From the NCBI GenBank assembly GCA_002483395.1, contig DLHV01000013.1, forward strand, positions 1-21,110: a stretch of DNA of 21,110 bases, given 5' to 3'. Every line of letters starts with the position of its first letter. Within the stretch, counting starts at the first letter, position 1. This document shows, piece after piece, positions 5,681 to 13,106 of this stretch. A program made the translations under genes and the position numbers. This DNA comes from Chloracidobacterium sp. UBA7659. Its GTDB lineage: Bacteria; Acidobacteriota; Blastocatellia; Pyrinomonadales; Pyrinomonadaceae. Below the pieces are notes generated by a model. The model saw only the letters and a program-made list of their open reading frames with translations, did not search any database and was not told the DNA's origin.

Positions 5681-7225
5681 CTAATCCAAATCGACATACT
5701 TACCGTTCAGCCAGCCGCGATTTGTTTCAAGCTGATTCTCGCGTTGCCGGCCTTGTTCAATCACATCAACTTGATACCAGTTATTTTGTGATCTGACAAT
5801 TCGGACCTTTGAATTCTTGGTCACCAGACCGATCGGCTCGTTATTGACATTCGGCGAGGGACGCAGGTTTATATCGGTGTTCGCTCGGCCGGTTTGCGAT
5901 CGGAACAAGCCCGCAAAATCCGGCAGAATTCCCGCATTTCGTAAAAATGCGTGGGTTGCGAACAAGGCACCCGCAAATAATGCTAAAAAGACGGCAACGG
6001 TTGCGAGACGCCGAATAAACTTACGTTTTTTCCTCGGTTTAGCGAATATTTCCTGACCATTTAGGTGAGGTATCTCGACCTCTAGCTTTTGCTCATCCGG
6101 CTGCTGCGTCGGCCAGTAGTCCTCGACTCGCTCCGTCGGCTGCAGCGCAGGATGCCGAGGTGACGGCGTTTGTTCAAGATCTACTTTCAGTGCTGAAACC
6201 GCGGGGCCGAACTGGTGGCGTAGTTTTAGTTCCCGCGAAGTATCGAATCGCGGCTGCTGCGGTGCGATCGGCGTGTAGCCGCGGGCGACATGCGGCTGCG
6301 GTGCCGCGTGAAACTTGGCGCGGATCTGTGTCGATGTTTCGTTTTCGCCGACGATCCGCCGGACGCCTTCGAGGTCCTGCCAAAACTCATCGACACTCTG
6401 ATGACGCATCGACGGCTCCCGGGTTGTCGCTTTTGCCAGAACGCGTTTCAACTCGGGTGCCCAATCCTCGTTGCGGACCGAAAGCGGCAGCTCCGTGATC
6501 TGTTGATTGGCGAAAAAACGCGGGGCCTCGCATGTGATCAACGCATAGACCGATTTTGCGAGCGAATAAATGTCGGCTGCCGGCGTCAGGATCGGCACCG
6601 TCATTACGTCGCCGCCCGAATTCAACGGACTGTGTTCGGGTGCGGCATAGACGTTGGTCCCGACTCGTGTGATCGGTGCGTCGGACGTGTGCATGCGGGC
6701 AACGCCGAAATCCGCGATCTTTACGGTCTCGCGGTCTTCTGTAAGCAGCAGATTTTGCGGTTTTACATCGCGGTGAATGACGCCGTGGCGATGGGCGTGA
6801 CGCAGTCCGGCGCAAACCTGCTCGATATATTTCAGCGCTCTTTTAAGGGCGAGACGCTTTTCGCGGCAGGCCTTTTGCAAATCGCCGCCTTCGAGATATT
6901 CGAGCACGAGATAGTGGAAGATCATGCCGCGCAGGTCGCGTGCAGTGCCGTGTCCGAGGCGGCTGATTATGTTCGGGTGGCGGACGCGATCGAGGGCAAC
7001 CGCCTCATTTTGAAAATTTTCGACCAGCGTGCGTTCGAGATCGGGGTCAAGATCGTCCTGAAGAAAGACATTAAGAGCCTTTATAGCGACATGGCTGTGC
7101 GGCGACTGCGGCGCGGCAAGCGTATCTCGGGCGACGAATATCTCGGCATAGCTGCCGCGGCCGAGTTCGGCATACACGTCGTAGCGCTTGTCCAGCCTGC
7201 TGTTGTTTAGCGAGAGCTCTCTCAT
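5681..7225 (-). CDS. Transmembrane Ser/Thr protein kinase with extracytoplasmic SH3-like domain
   Basis: A 514-residue Hanks-type kinase. The N-terminal kinase domain (about 15-290) has the glycine loop GRGSYAE (22-28), the ATP lysine in VAIK (K49), the helix-C Glu74, the catalytic loop HRDVKPQN (151-158, D153), DFG (172-174) and APE (195-197), so it should be active. The arginine before the catalytic Asp suggests activation by phosphorylation of the loop between DFG and APE. A proline-rich linker leads to a basic stop-transfer patch and one membrane helix (about 407-426). The outer C-terminus (450-514) is SH3b-like, with INLRPSPN at its start and a closing RGWLNGKYVDL; such domains often bind cell-wall peptides. 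Likely partners are the two FHA proteins and the PP2C phosphatase nearby. It starts at ATG 7225, with no Shine-Dalgarno and a hairpin just upstream. Confidence 0.95.
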   Translation of the reverse strand: MRELSLNNSRLDKRYDVYAELGRGSYAEIFVARDTLAAPQSPHSHVAIKALNVFLQDDLDPDLERTLVENFQNEAVALDRVRHPNIISRLGHGTARDLRGMIFHYLVLEYLEGGDLQKACREKRLALKRALKYIEQVCAGLRHAHRHGVIHRDVKPQNLLLTEDRETVKIADFGVARMHTSDAPITRVGTNVYAAPEHSPLNSGGDVMTVPILTPAADIYSLAKSVYALITCEAPRFFANQQITELPLSVRNEDWAPELKRVLAKATTREPSMRHQSVDEFWQDLEGVRRIVGENETSTQIRAKFHAAPQPHVARGYTPIAPQQPRFDTSRELKLRHQFGPAVSALKVDLEQTPSPRHPALQPTERVEDYWPTQQPDEQKLEVEIPHLNGQEIFAKPRKKRKFIRRLATVAVFLALFAGALFATHAFLRNAGILPDFAGLFRSQTGRANTDINLRPSPNVNNEPIGLVTKNSKVRIVRSQNNWYQVDVIEQGRQRENQLETNRGWLNGKYVDLD

Positions 7226-7232
7226 TAAAATA

Positions 7233-7286
7233 GAACAGGCTGCCAGCCTGTTCGACAGACTAACAGTTCTGTCGTACCTTAGTACG
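7233..7286 (-). other. Hairpin-rich 5' leader of the kinase gene
   Basis: Three palindromes follow each other: GTACG/CGTAC around CTTA (7273-7286), CGACAGA/TCTGTCG with an 8-base loop (7253-7274) and GAACAGGCT-GCC-AGCCTGTTC (7233-7253). In the kinase transcript the last hairpin ends seven bases before the ATG, where a ribosome binding site would be. The AACAGGCTG palindrome also looks like a dispersed REP-type unit. Regulation of translation by the hairpins is inference. Confidence 0.55.
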
Positions 7287-7288
7287 AT

Positions 7289-7294
7289 ATTATA
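7289..7294 (-). promoter_or_regulatory. Candidate -10 element (TATAAT) for the kinase gene
   Basis: An exact TATAAT on the minus strand lies downstream of the pilin-operon terminator and about 64 bases before the kinase ATG. No matching TTGACA is found 16-18 bases upstream, so the -35 would be weak or activator-dependent. Transcription from here would give a leader of about 57 bases made almost wholly of the hairpins at 7233-7286. Confidence 0.4.
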
Positions 7295-7322
7295 GTTTCA
7301 AAAGTTCGGAAAACACACATAC

Positions 7323-7355
7323 AAAAAAGGCCTGCATGACGGGGGTCAGGCAGGC
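7323..7355 (-). terminator. Intrinsic terminator of the minor-pilin operon
   Basis: On the minus strand the arm GCCTGCCTGAC pairs with GTCATGCAGGC (10 of 11 pairs, CCCC loop), and TTTTTT follows one base later (7328-7323). It stands about 90 bases past the stop codon of the PilX-like gene. A second, GC-rich hairpin (GGGCGGA/TCCGCCC, 7411-7437) lies between the stop and the terminator. It separates the pilin operon from the kinase gene. Confidence 0.8.
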
Positions 7356-7445
7356 TAATATCTTGAGCGGCAGAGATGCTCGGACGATGCGTAAATTTGG
7401 TTATTGAAGCGGGCGGAAACGAATATCGCCTCCGCCCAATTTAGG

Positions 7446-10400
7446 CTAATCGGTCGATCGTTCAAATCCAGTCGTCTGAACGTACTGGAAGAACGGCGTT
7501 CCCGGCGGTAATCTTGCCGGATCGAGAAACGTGCTGTCAAACACCCAGTTACGAACGGGTGGATTGTAAACCGTGGTGCAGCATTTGAAAGAGCCGTTGT
7601 TATTTCGCGAGTTGAAAAGGTTGATCAACGATCCTGCGTAATCCAAGCGCTGGTTGGTCCATCTTTCCAGAAAGCGTTTGAAATTATGGACACCTCCGTT
7701 CAAACGGGGCGAAATGCCGCCTTGATTCGGTGTAGCATCACGGCTGGCGACGGTGTCCCCCGAAATCATTGCAAAACGCATTTGAGTGGTTGCGGCTAAA
7801 CGGTTACTCTGATCGTACGGCGAAATCGTCGAACTCCAAAAACTTTTTCCGTCATTCCATGCATTGGAGAGAATCGTCACGCCGTCCGCCACAATCGAAG
7901 CGGGAATATGTGTCGATGTATTAAATGGCAAATATTGGTCAAAAGGAGTATTCCCCGTGGCCGGGACAACGCCGACGCCGGTGGCGTTGTAATTGCCCTG
8001 TACGTAGATTCCATTTTCGGACGCCACAGTGAAGCCTCTGGTCCGGGAGGGTGTAACCGAATCGTATATTCCAGGGATAGTGCTTCCATTGATCAGTCGA
8101 ACTCCGCGCCGGTAATATTTATGGTCCGTGACGGCCGCAAAATCGGGGGCCCAAGTATCGGCATATTTGGCGGCTTCACAATCCGGGACGATACCTACGC
8201 AGGCATTTGAACCCGGATTGATGTATTTGGCATCGAGCGCAGTGCTTCTATTTACATCCTCTCCAAGCTCTAACGTTCCGTTGTTCGGACCGCCGCCTGC
8301 GAGGTTGTTTCCGTAGATGTCCTCCATATCGTATTCACCGTCAAAATCCGCGTCGCCGCGCCGGTCGGAAACATAAAACACCCAGCCGCCTTTCTCCGGA
8401 ATGTCGGTACTCAACAAGCCTCTTCCGAACGCAATTGCACTTGGTGTATTGGCCGGAAAAAGGCCATCAAAATCGCCTCGCAAAAAACGCCTGAGATTGG
8501 CAACATCAATATCGACCACACTCATCACACCATTTCGAGTAACCTGTGCTAAGTTCGCGTAATAAGCCGTGGAACGCGTGTCGTAATAATATCCTTCACG
8601 CATGTCGAACATCTCGATCGGAAACGGAACAACCGCTTTCGTGGCTACGTTATTAACCGTAGCTCGCTTAAGATGTGCAAGATTTTCCAAATTGGGGTTA
8701 ATGCTGGGGTCGGCATCCTCGCCCGCAGTCGCACACGCCGTCACGGCGGGAGGGCCGGCAGACGCCAGGCAGCCCGCTGCCGTCTGAGCATCGGTTACAA
8801 CATTACCGTAACGCGAGACCACATTTGCGACACCGGTTGAATTATTCGTGGCAACCGGCACATTAAATGGAGTCAGATACGTATTGCCAGGATTCGAACC
8901 TAACATGACAAATCTTTGAAGTTTGATAACAGAACGACTGTCCGTGCCAACCGATGGGGCCTGTGCCGCTGTGGCCGTCAGATTCGCATTATTGGGCGGT
9001 GTATCATTATAACCGGCTGCGGTGATGCGGAATTGGGTGTTCGCACCATTCATGATGCGAGCCCCCTGTTCGGTAACACCCAAACTCAATAAGTCCTCGG
9101 TTATATCGGTCGTTACGATAGCACCCGTGGCGTTGTCTGTGCGAACACTCTCCACCTTTATCCATACCTCGCGGGCACCGCCCGTATAGAGGCGCTCGCC
9201 ATTAACGCGGGTTGCCTGATAACCGTCAGTCATGGGTCTCGGATTGTAGCCGCGTACTCGGTTCGCCACTACGGGGTCGGCTGGATTCGGGTCACTGCTG
9301 CCAGCCACAACACTGCCCGTGATGTTGCCGTCGAGTCTTACGCCGCAAGGACCGGCAATCGGCGTTGTGCCAACGCCCGAAGCGCAACCAGGCAATTTCG
9401 CCTGGCTGTCAGCAAGGCTGACGCGTATGCCGGTCTTATTGGCAAACCGCTCGGCCCGCATAATGCTGTCGTCGACACCACTGAGGGCCGTAACCGGGTT
9501 GAGGACGCCGAGGTTATCCCTCCAGAGATCGCCGCCGTTCACGTTCGCGACCTCTTTGCCGCGTTTGATCATTTCGACGAGATCCGTGTTTGCTCCGACG
9601 TTTAGCGGAAGTTTAAGCGGCTTTACTGCATTTTGGAGATTGCCGTCAAAAACCGCGCTTTGAGTTGCCCAGTTGGGATTCAACCGGCTTGGTGGCAGGT
9701 CCGGGTTAGGAGTCGACGTCGGTGCTGGGGGCGAAAACTGGAAGACGTTATCGGCTGCACCGGCGGTGGTATTCTGAACGCTTCCTCTGGTCGGCAAAAG
9801 CTGAACGAAAGTACCGGAGGCATTCTTAATCCAGGTTTGACTGTTCGCCGCGTCGCTCTGATTCCAGTTACGCCAGGTTTGGGTAATAATATGCTGTGTA
9901 GCTGTCACCCGTGAATCGAAGTAAACGCCCTCTGATCCAGGCGAAACAAAAAAGTTTCCGTTAGAATGTACGCGGCCGCCAAAGCTGAATCGCGGTGGGC
10001 GGAAAAGCTCCAGGTCGTCGTTGTAAAAGATACCGAACTGGAAGATCGGAATGCGATTATTGAGGATGTATCGGGTCAACTGGATCTCTGTTCCACCCTG
10101 GTCTGTAGCGGTCGTACGCAAGCGCCAGTTATCGCGGATCGCGTACAAACCTGCGTAAGGCCCGCCCGAGAGCACCATCGGAATACTGGAAGACGTCTGG
10201 TCGGGTCGTTCCTGGTTAAAGGTAAACTGCGGCTGCAGGCCAGGAACGACGCCGTTTCTCACTGCGTCAAGGTCGGAATTTGACGGGTTGATCCTGGTCT
10301 CAAAAATTTTGTTGAAGTTCCTGGTCATCATTTCCAGGCTTCCCTGGGCTGCATACAGCGTACGTGCTTCCGCGGTCTCGTTACCGACGGCGGAGGCCTC

Positions 10401-10544
10401 AGCGGCCGTCCTGGACAATGCCATCGCGACAAACACGCTGATGAGGGCTAAAATAAACAGGGCAATGACAAGAGCCGATCCGCGTTGATCATTAAATCTT
10501 GTAACTCCCAGAGAATCGCTGTTTTTAGTTTCCGGTCTATTCAT
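7446..10544 (-). CDS. Very large PilX-like type IV pilus minor-pilin/assembly protein
   Basis: Last gene of the minor-pilin operon, about 1032 residues, far longer than typical PilX (around 200). The N-terminus has RGSALVIALFILALISVFVA, a prepilin-like signal and hydrophobic helix lacking the +5 Glu, then an AEARTLYAAQGSLE helix, as in PilX_N. The rest is a large secreted part rich in Asn, Thr and Gly. DADFDGEYDMED (8319-8354) fits an EF-hand-like calcium loop, followed by EDVN-x5-D. A Cys pair (KCC) lies near the C-terminus. Such proteins sit at the pilus tip with PilV, PilW and FimT and prime assembly. I chose the ATG at 10544 because GAGG lies nine bases before it; ATGs at 10559 and 10550 are also in frame. 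It begins right after the PilW-like stop. Confidence 0.82.
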   Translation of the reverse strand: MNRPETKNSDSLGVTRFNDQRGSALVIALFILALISVFVAMALSRTAAEASAVGNETAEARTLYAAQGSLEMMTRNFNKIFETRINPSNSDLDAVRNGVVPGLQPQFTFNQERPDQTSSSIPMVLSGGPYAGLYAIRDNWRLRTTATDQGGTEIQLTRYILNNRIPIFQFGIFYNDDLELFRPPRFSFGGRVHSNGNFFVSPGSEGVYFDSRVTATQHIITQTWRNWNQSDAANSQTWIKNASGTFVQLLPTRGSVQNTTAGAADNVFQFSPPAPTSTPNPDLPPSRLNPNWATQSAVFDGNLQNAVKPLKLPLNVGANTDLVEMIKRGKEVANVNGGDLWRDNLGVLNPVTALSGVDDSIMRAERFANKTGIRVSLADSQAKLPGCASGVGTTPIAGPCGVRLDGNITGSVVAGSSDPNPADPVVANRVRGYNPRPMTDGYQATRVNGERLYTGGAREVWIKVESVRTDNATGAIVTTDITEDLLSLGVTEQGARIMNGANTQFRITAAGYNDTPPNNANLTATAAQAPSVGTDSRSVIKLQRFVMLGSNPGNTYLTPFNVPVATNNSTGVANVVSRYGNVVTDAQTAAGCLASAGPPAVTACATAGEDADPSINPNLENLAHLKRATVNNVATKAVVPFPIEMFDMREGYYYDTRSTAYYANLAQVTRNGVMSVVDIDVANLRRFLRGDFDGLFPANTPSAIAFGRGLLSTDIPEKGGWVFYVSDRRGDADFDGEYDMEDIYGNNLAGGGPNNGTLELGEDVNRSTALDAKYINPGSNACVGIVPDCEAAKYADTWAPDFAAVTDHKYYRRGVRLINGSTIPGIYDSVTPSRTRGFTVASENGIYVQGNYNATGVGVVPATGNTPFDQYLPFNTSTHIPASIVADGVTILSNAWNDGKSFWSSTISPYDQSNRLAATTQMRFAMISGDTVASRDATPNQGGISPRLNGGVHNFKRFLERWTNQRLDYAGSLINLFNSRNNNGSFKCCTTVYNPPVRNWVFDSTFLDPARLPPGTPFFQYVQTTGFERSTD

Positions 10545-10566
10545 ATTCATTTGCCTCATTAGTCAG

Positions 10567-11643
10567 TTAACTTGCATCGTAACCCAGGTTCTTCGTGCTG
10601 AAGGTCGAGGTCATGTTCACGCGAAATGCCTGTCCCTGAGCGTTTCGCTCGGTCGATCTTGCATAAACCGTGTATCGAATCTGCCGAACTGCGGCGAGCT
10701 CGGTCTGATCGTCGTCCGCGGTTCCCGCAATGCCGTCGGGTCCGGCACTCGGGTTGTCGACAAGAGTGCCGTCATCCATCACATACTTGATTTGAAAATT
10801 CTCGACGCCGTAAACCAGCGGCTCGTCAACATAAGGAACGGCGGGCACCGCCGGAGGAACGTTGACAAACTCGCGTCGGGTCAAAATTCCGTCGGCCGTA
10901 ACGAAATAAGTCACCATTTTTACTCTCATCATGCTGGCCGGAGTGGTAATGTTACGCAATGGATTGCCAAAACCGGTTTGGTTAAACCCAAGTACATCAC
11001 CGTTAGAAAACTGAACCGCGCTGGTTCCGTTAAGGGCCGTGGCCAGACCCAGAGTTGAACCCGTATTACCGCTGACCAGATAGAGGTCGTTGACGAAGCA
11101 ATTCGAATTACTGCCGGAAATAGGTACGATCTCGTCGATTCCAGAGCCAGTCGTCGTCGCCGCGTTGATGTTGAGCGGTTGTGAAACCGTCCCGATGAGG
11201 TTGAATGTCGAATCTTTGAAGAGAAACGTTACCTGGTCCGTTCTCGTATTTGCCGTTTCACTAAATGTGCTCAGGGTTATGTTGTCACCGGCAATAATCG
11301 GCGGCACCGTGTCGCGGGCAGTGTTCGGGTCGGCAGGAACGTCAAGCCTAGTTGCGATCGCGTTGTCACGCAATACGACAGTGTTCTTCAGCGGATAGCC
11401 ATAGCCGGCATTGTAGGTATCGCGGCCAAGGAGATTGAGCCCGATACGAACATCCTTTGTGATCTGCACCTGGCTGGTGACAGCGGAACGGCTCACCTGG
11501 GCAACCCGCAGCAGGCTCCAGACCGCTCCCGTAACGATCAGGAATACGACCATTGAAATCATCACTTCGACGAGCGAAAAGCCTTTTTCGAGGTTACGGC
11601 CGTTGGTGGTTGTTTCGTGTTGCAAAATTCGATCTTCACGCAT
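10567..11643 (-). CDS. PilW-like minor pilin (prepilin with N-terminal methylation motif)
   Basis: A 358-residue type IV pilin-like protein. After a charged leader of about 21 residues comes KG|FSLVEVMISMVVFLIVTGAV, a class III prepilin signal with the cleavage Gly and Glu at +5, cut and N-methylated by PilD. The long C-terminal part is secreted. PilW-type minor pilins form the tip complex that starts type IV pilus assembly. A loop GPDGIAGTADDD (10708-10743) resembles a calcium-binding loop and recurs in shorter form in the PilV-like neighbour. The ATG at 11643 has AGGGGA seven bases upstream; an earlier TTG at 11664 would overlap the upstream gene and is less likely. It lies 10 bases after the PilV-like stop. 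Confidence 0.88.
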   Translation of the reverse strand: MREDRILQHETTTNGRNLEKGFSLVEVMISMVVFLIVTGAVWSLLRVAQVSRSAVTSQVQITKDVRIGLNLLGRDTYNAGYGYPLKNTVVLRDNAIATRLDVPADPNTARDTVPPIIAGDNITLSTFSETANTRTDQVTFLFKDSTFNLIGTVSQPLNINAATTTGSGIDEIVPISGSNSNCFVNDLYLVSGNTGSTLGLATALNGTSAVQFSNGDVLGFNQTGFGNPLRNITTPASMMRVKMVTYFVTADGILTRREFVNVPPAVPAVPYVDEPLVYGVENFQIKYVMDDGTLVDNPSAGPDGIAGTADDDQTELAAVRQIRYTVYARSTERNAQGQAFRVNMTSTFSTKNLGYDAS

Positions 11644-11653
11644 AGATTTTCCC

Positions 11654-12202
11654 CTAAACAGCAACGGCGTAGTCCGTCACAACCGTAGTTAAAACTTCCT
11701 GGCCCCGCATCTGGCCGACATAATACCTGATCGTAACGACCACGGTGCGTATTCTGACCGCGGCGGTGCCAGGTACCGGGCAATTCGGCGACGGCCTGTC
11801 CGGATCGCATTGGTCCGTGATGACGATCTCACGCGTATACCCCGAAACGACTCCTCCCGAGTCATCCGCTGTTCCAAGAACTTCGTCCGCTCCGGCATCC
11901 GCCATGACATTCTGTTCGCCGTTCACAAATAATCCACGCGGAATGTTGTTAACGTCGGGGTTGCTGCCTACGTTGCCGATGGTTATCCACCCAAGACGGT
12001 TCGGGTCGGTTTCTTTCAGCGACATTATAGATTCCATCGTGGATGCCGCGATCTGTTTGGCGTTCAACTGGCTTTCCTGACTTTTTGACCGGAGCACAGC
12101 CCCGGACAGCCCCGACATGAGCGCCAGGATCCCAACCATCAGGATCACAATAGCTACCATTACTTCGACATACGAGAAGCCAGCGGATGATGTGTCTTTC
12201 AT
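11654..12202 (-). CDS. PilV-like minor pilin
   Basis: A 182-residue prepilin with a very short leader: AG|FSYVEVMVAIVILMVGILAL has the cleavage Gly and the +5 Glu (E13). The helix is followed by a SKSQESQLNAKQIAASTMESIM segment, as in PilV, in which dispersed polar residues continue the pilin helix. The secreted domain holds a loop GADEVLGTADDSG (11855-11893) similar to that in the PilW-like protein and two Cys (132 and 141) around DPDRPSPN that could form a disulphide. A good ribosome binding site (AGGAG) precedes the ATG. It lies 15 bases after the FimT-like gene and 10 bases before the PilW-like gene, so the genes are almost certainly co-transcribed. Confidence 0.9.
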   Translation of the reverse strand: MKDTSSAGFSYVEVMVAIVILMVGILALMSGLSGAVLRSKSQESQLNAKQIAASTMESIMSLKETDPNRLGWITIGNVGSNPDVNNIPRGLFVNGEQNVMADAGADEVLGTADDSGGVVSGYTREIVITDQCDPDRPSPNCPVPGTAAVRIRTVVVTIRYYVGQMRGQEVLTTVVTDYAVAV

Positions 12203-12217
12203 ATTTCTCCTGCTCTG

Positions 12218-12871
12218 TTACTGGAACGGTACGAATGCCGTGCCGTTATGCTTCCAATATCGGACAGCCCCACTGCCGCCAAAAATTGTAATAGCCCGTA
12301 CTTCCGTTAATCGCGGCGTTAGGTCCGCTGAGTTGTAAGGTACCGTTTTCGGCGGCCACACGTATAAAGTTCCGCTTATTGGAATATCGGCGGCGTTTCG
12401 CACCGAACCGTCGCTTTTGAATCGCATGGACCAAACGCCGGCGGTGAACGCTACATCGGCGTAGTTTGGAGGATTCGGCTTCGTAACACCCGCCGGAGCC
12501 ACATCCATTCTTATTTCATTGAACGGTTCCAGTGGGATGGTCTTAGCAAGGACATCGGTAGCCGCTCCGGCCTCGTCCGTCAAATGAACGACGGGATTTG
12601 CGGGGTTCGAAATATTTATGTCGAGGCGGATCGTTCGGCGTTTTGTCAGCGCGATCTGCCCGGCCTCCCGCATGAGGTCCATTATTTTAATCGCCTGATC
12701 CTCTGATTTGTAAAGCTTCCTGTATTGGTAAAGATACGGAATGGAAATCGCGGTTAGTATTGAAACCACGCCCAGGGCAATTACAAGCTCGATAAGCGAA
12801 AATCCGCTCATTCGCTTTCGCGTGGAGGCGCCAATACGGCCAATTTCGATATCACTGGGTGACATAATCAT
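12218..12871 (-). CDS. FimT/GspH-like pseudopilin
   Basis: First gene of the minor-pilin operon, 217 residues. A leader with basic residues precedes SG|FSLIELVIALGVVSILTAIS, the prepilin cleavage site with +5 Glu (E28), followed by the pilin helix running into YLYQYRKLYKSEDQAIKIMDLMREA. The C-terminal beta-rich domain is of GspH/FimT type (ALTKRRTIRLDI, then WSMRFKSDGSVR near its end). FimT-type minor pilins help prime type IV pili and in some species bind DNA for uptake; which applies here is unknown. Two in-frame ATGs (12871, 12865) are possible and no clear ribosome binding site is seen. It is divergent from the FhaA-like gene. Confidence 0.87.
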   Translation of the reverse strand: MIMSPSDIEIGRIGASTRKRMSGFSLIELVIALGVVSILTAISIPYLYQYRKLYKSEDQAIKIMDLMREAGQIALTKRRTIRLDINISNPANPVVHLTDEAGAATDVLAKTIPLEPFNEIRMDVAPAGVTKPNPPNYADVAFTAGVWSMRFKSDGSVRNAADIPISGTLYVWPPKTVPYNSADLTPRLTEVRAITIFGGSGAVRYWKHNGTAFVPFQ

Positions 12872-12995
12872 GGTAATTATTCGGCTATACGTTCAGATTC
12901 GCTTTGGAGGCGACTGCTGAAATTTTTGATGGGTTACCCGTTAAATCGGGAACTTATAGGAAAGAAATGACAAAGGGAAAACATATTCCAATAAA

Positions 12996-13024
12996 ATTTT
13001 ACATTGTTGATCTATGAAAATCAA
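12996..13024 (-). promoter_or_regulatory. Candidate promoter of the minor-pilin operon
   Basis: On the minus strand TTGATT (13024-13019) and TAAAAT (13001-12996) are spaced by exactly 17 bases, a good housekeeping-sigma match. Transcription would start near 12989, giving a leader of about 118 bases before the FimT-like ATG. Part of the spacer is an inverted repeat, TTGAT-N8-ATCAA (13007-13024), that could be an operator. Confidence 0.45.
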
Positions 13025-13030
13025 TATAAT
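13025..13030 (+). promoter_or_regulatory. Candidate -10 element (TATAAT) of the fhaA-pbp-rodA operon
   Basis: An exact TATAAT on the plus strand directly abuts the -35 box of the divergent pilin promoter. The -35 is poor (TTGTTG only at 15 bases). Transcription from here would start near 13037 and give a leader of about 70 bases. Its contact with the opposite promoter suggests mutual exclusion or shared control. Confidence 0.35.
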
Positions 13031-13106
13031 TGTTTGCTTCTCTTTGCTAATTATTTCGGATAGAATGGCAACAAATCCGATTCGCTCAGCGTAAAACCTT
13101 CTCTGA

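Noticed and set aside
6290..7210. Long plus-strand open frame (306 codons) over the kinase gene
   Set aside because: It is antisense to a complete, motif-rich kinase, has no domain-like pattern and no ribosome binding site; codon bias of the real gene explains it.
8885..8900. tRNA T-loop-like GTTCGAATCC on the minus strand
   Set aside because: It lies within the PilX-like reading frame, and no matching acceptor, D-arm or anticodon arm surrounds it.
12905..12917. Possible sigma-54 promoter (TGG...TGC)
   Set aside because: Spacing between GG and GC is eight bases rather than ten, and the flanking consensus bases are missing.
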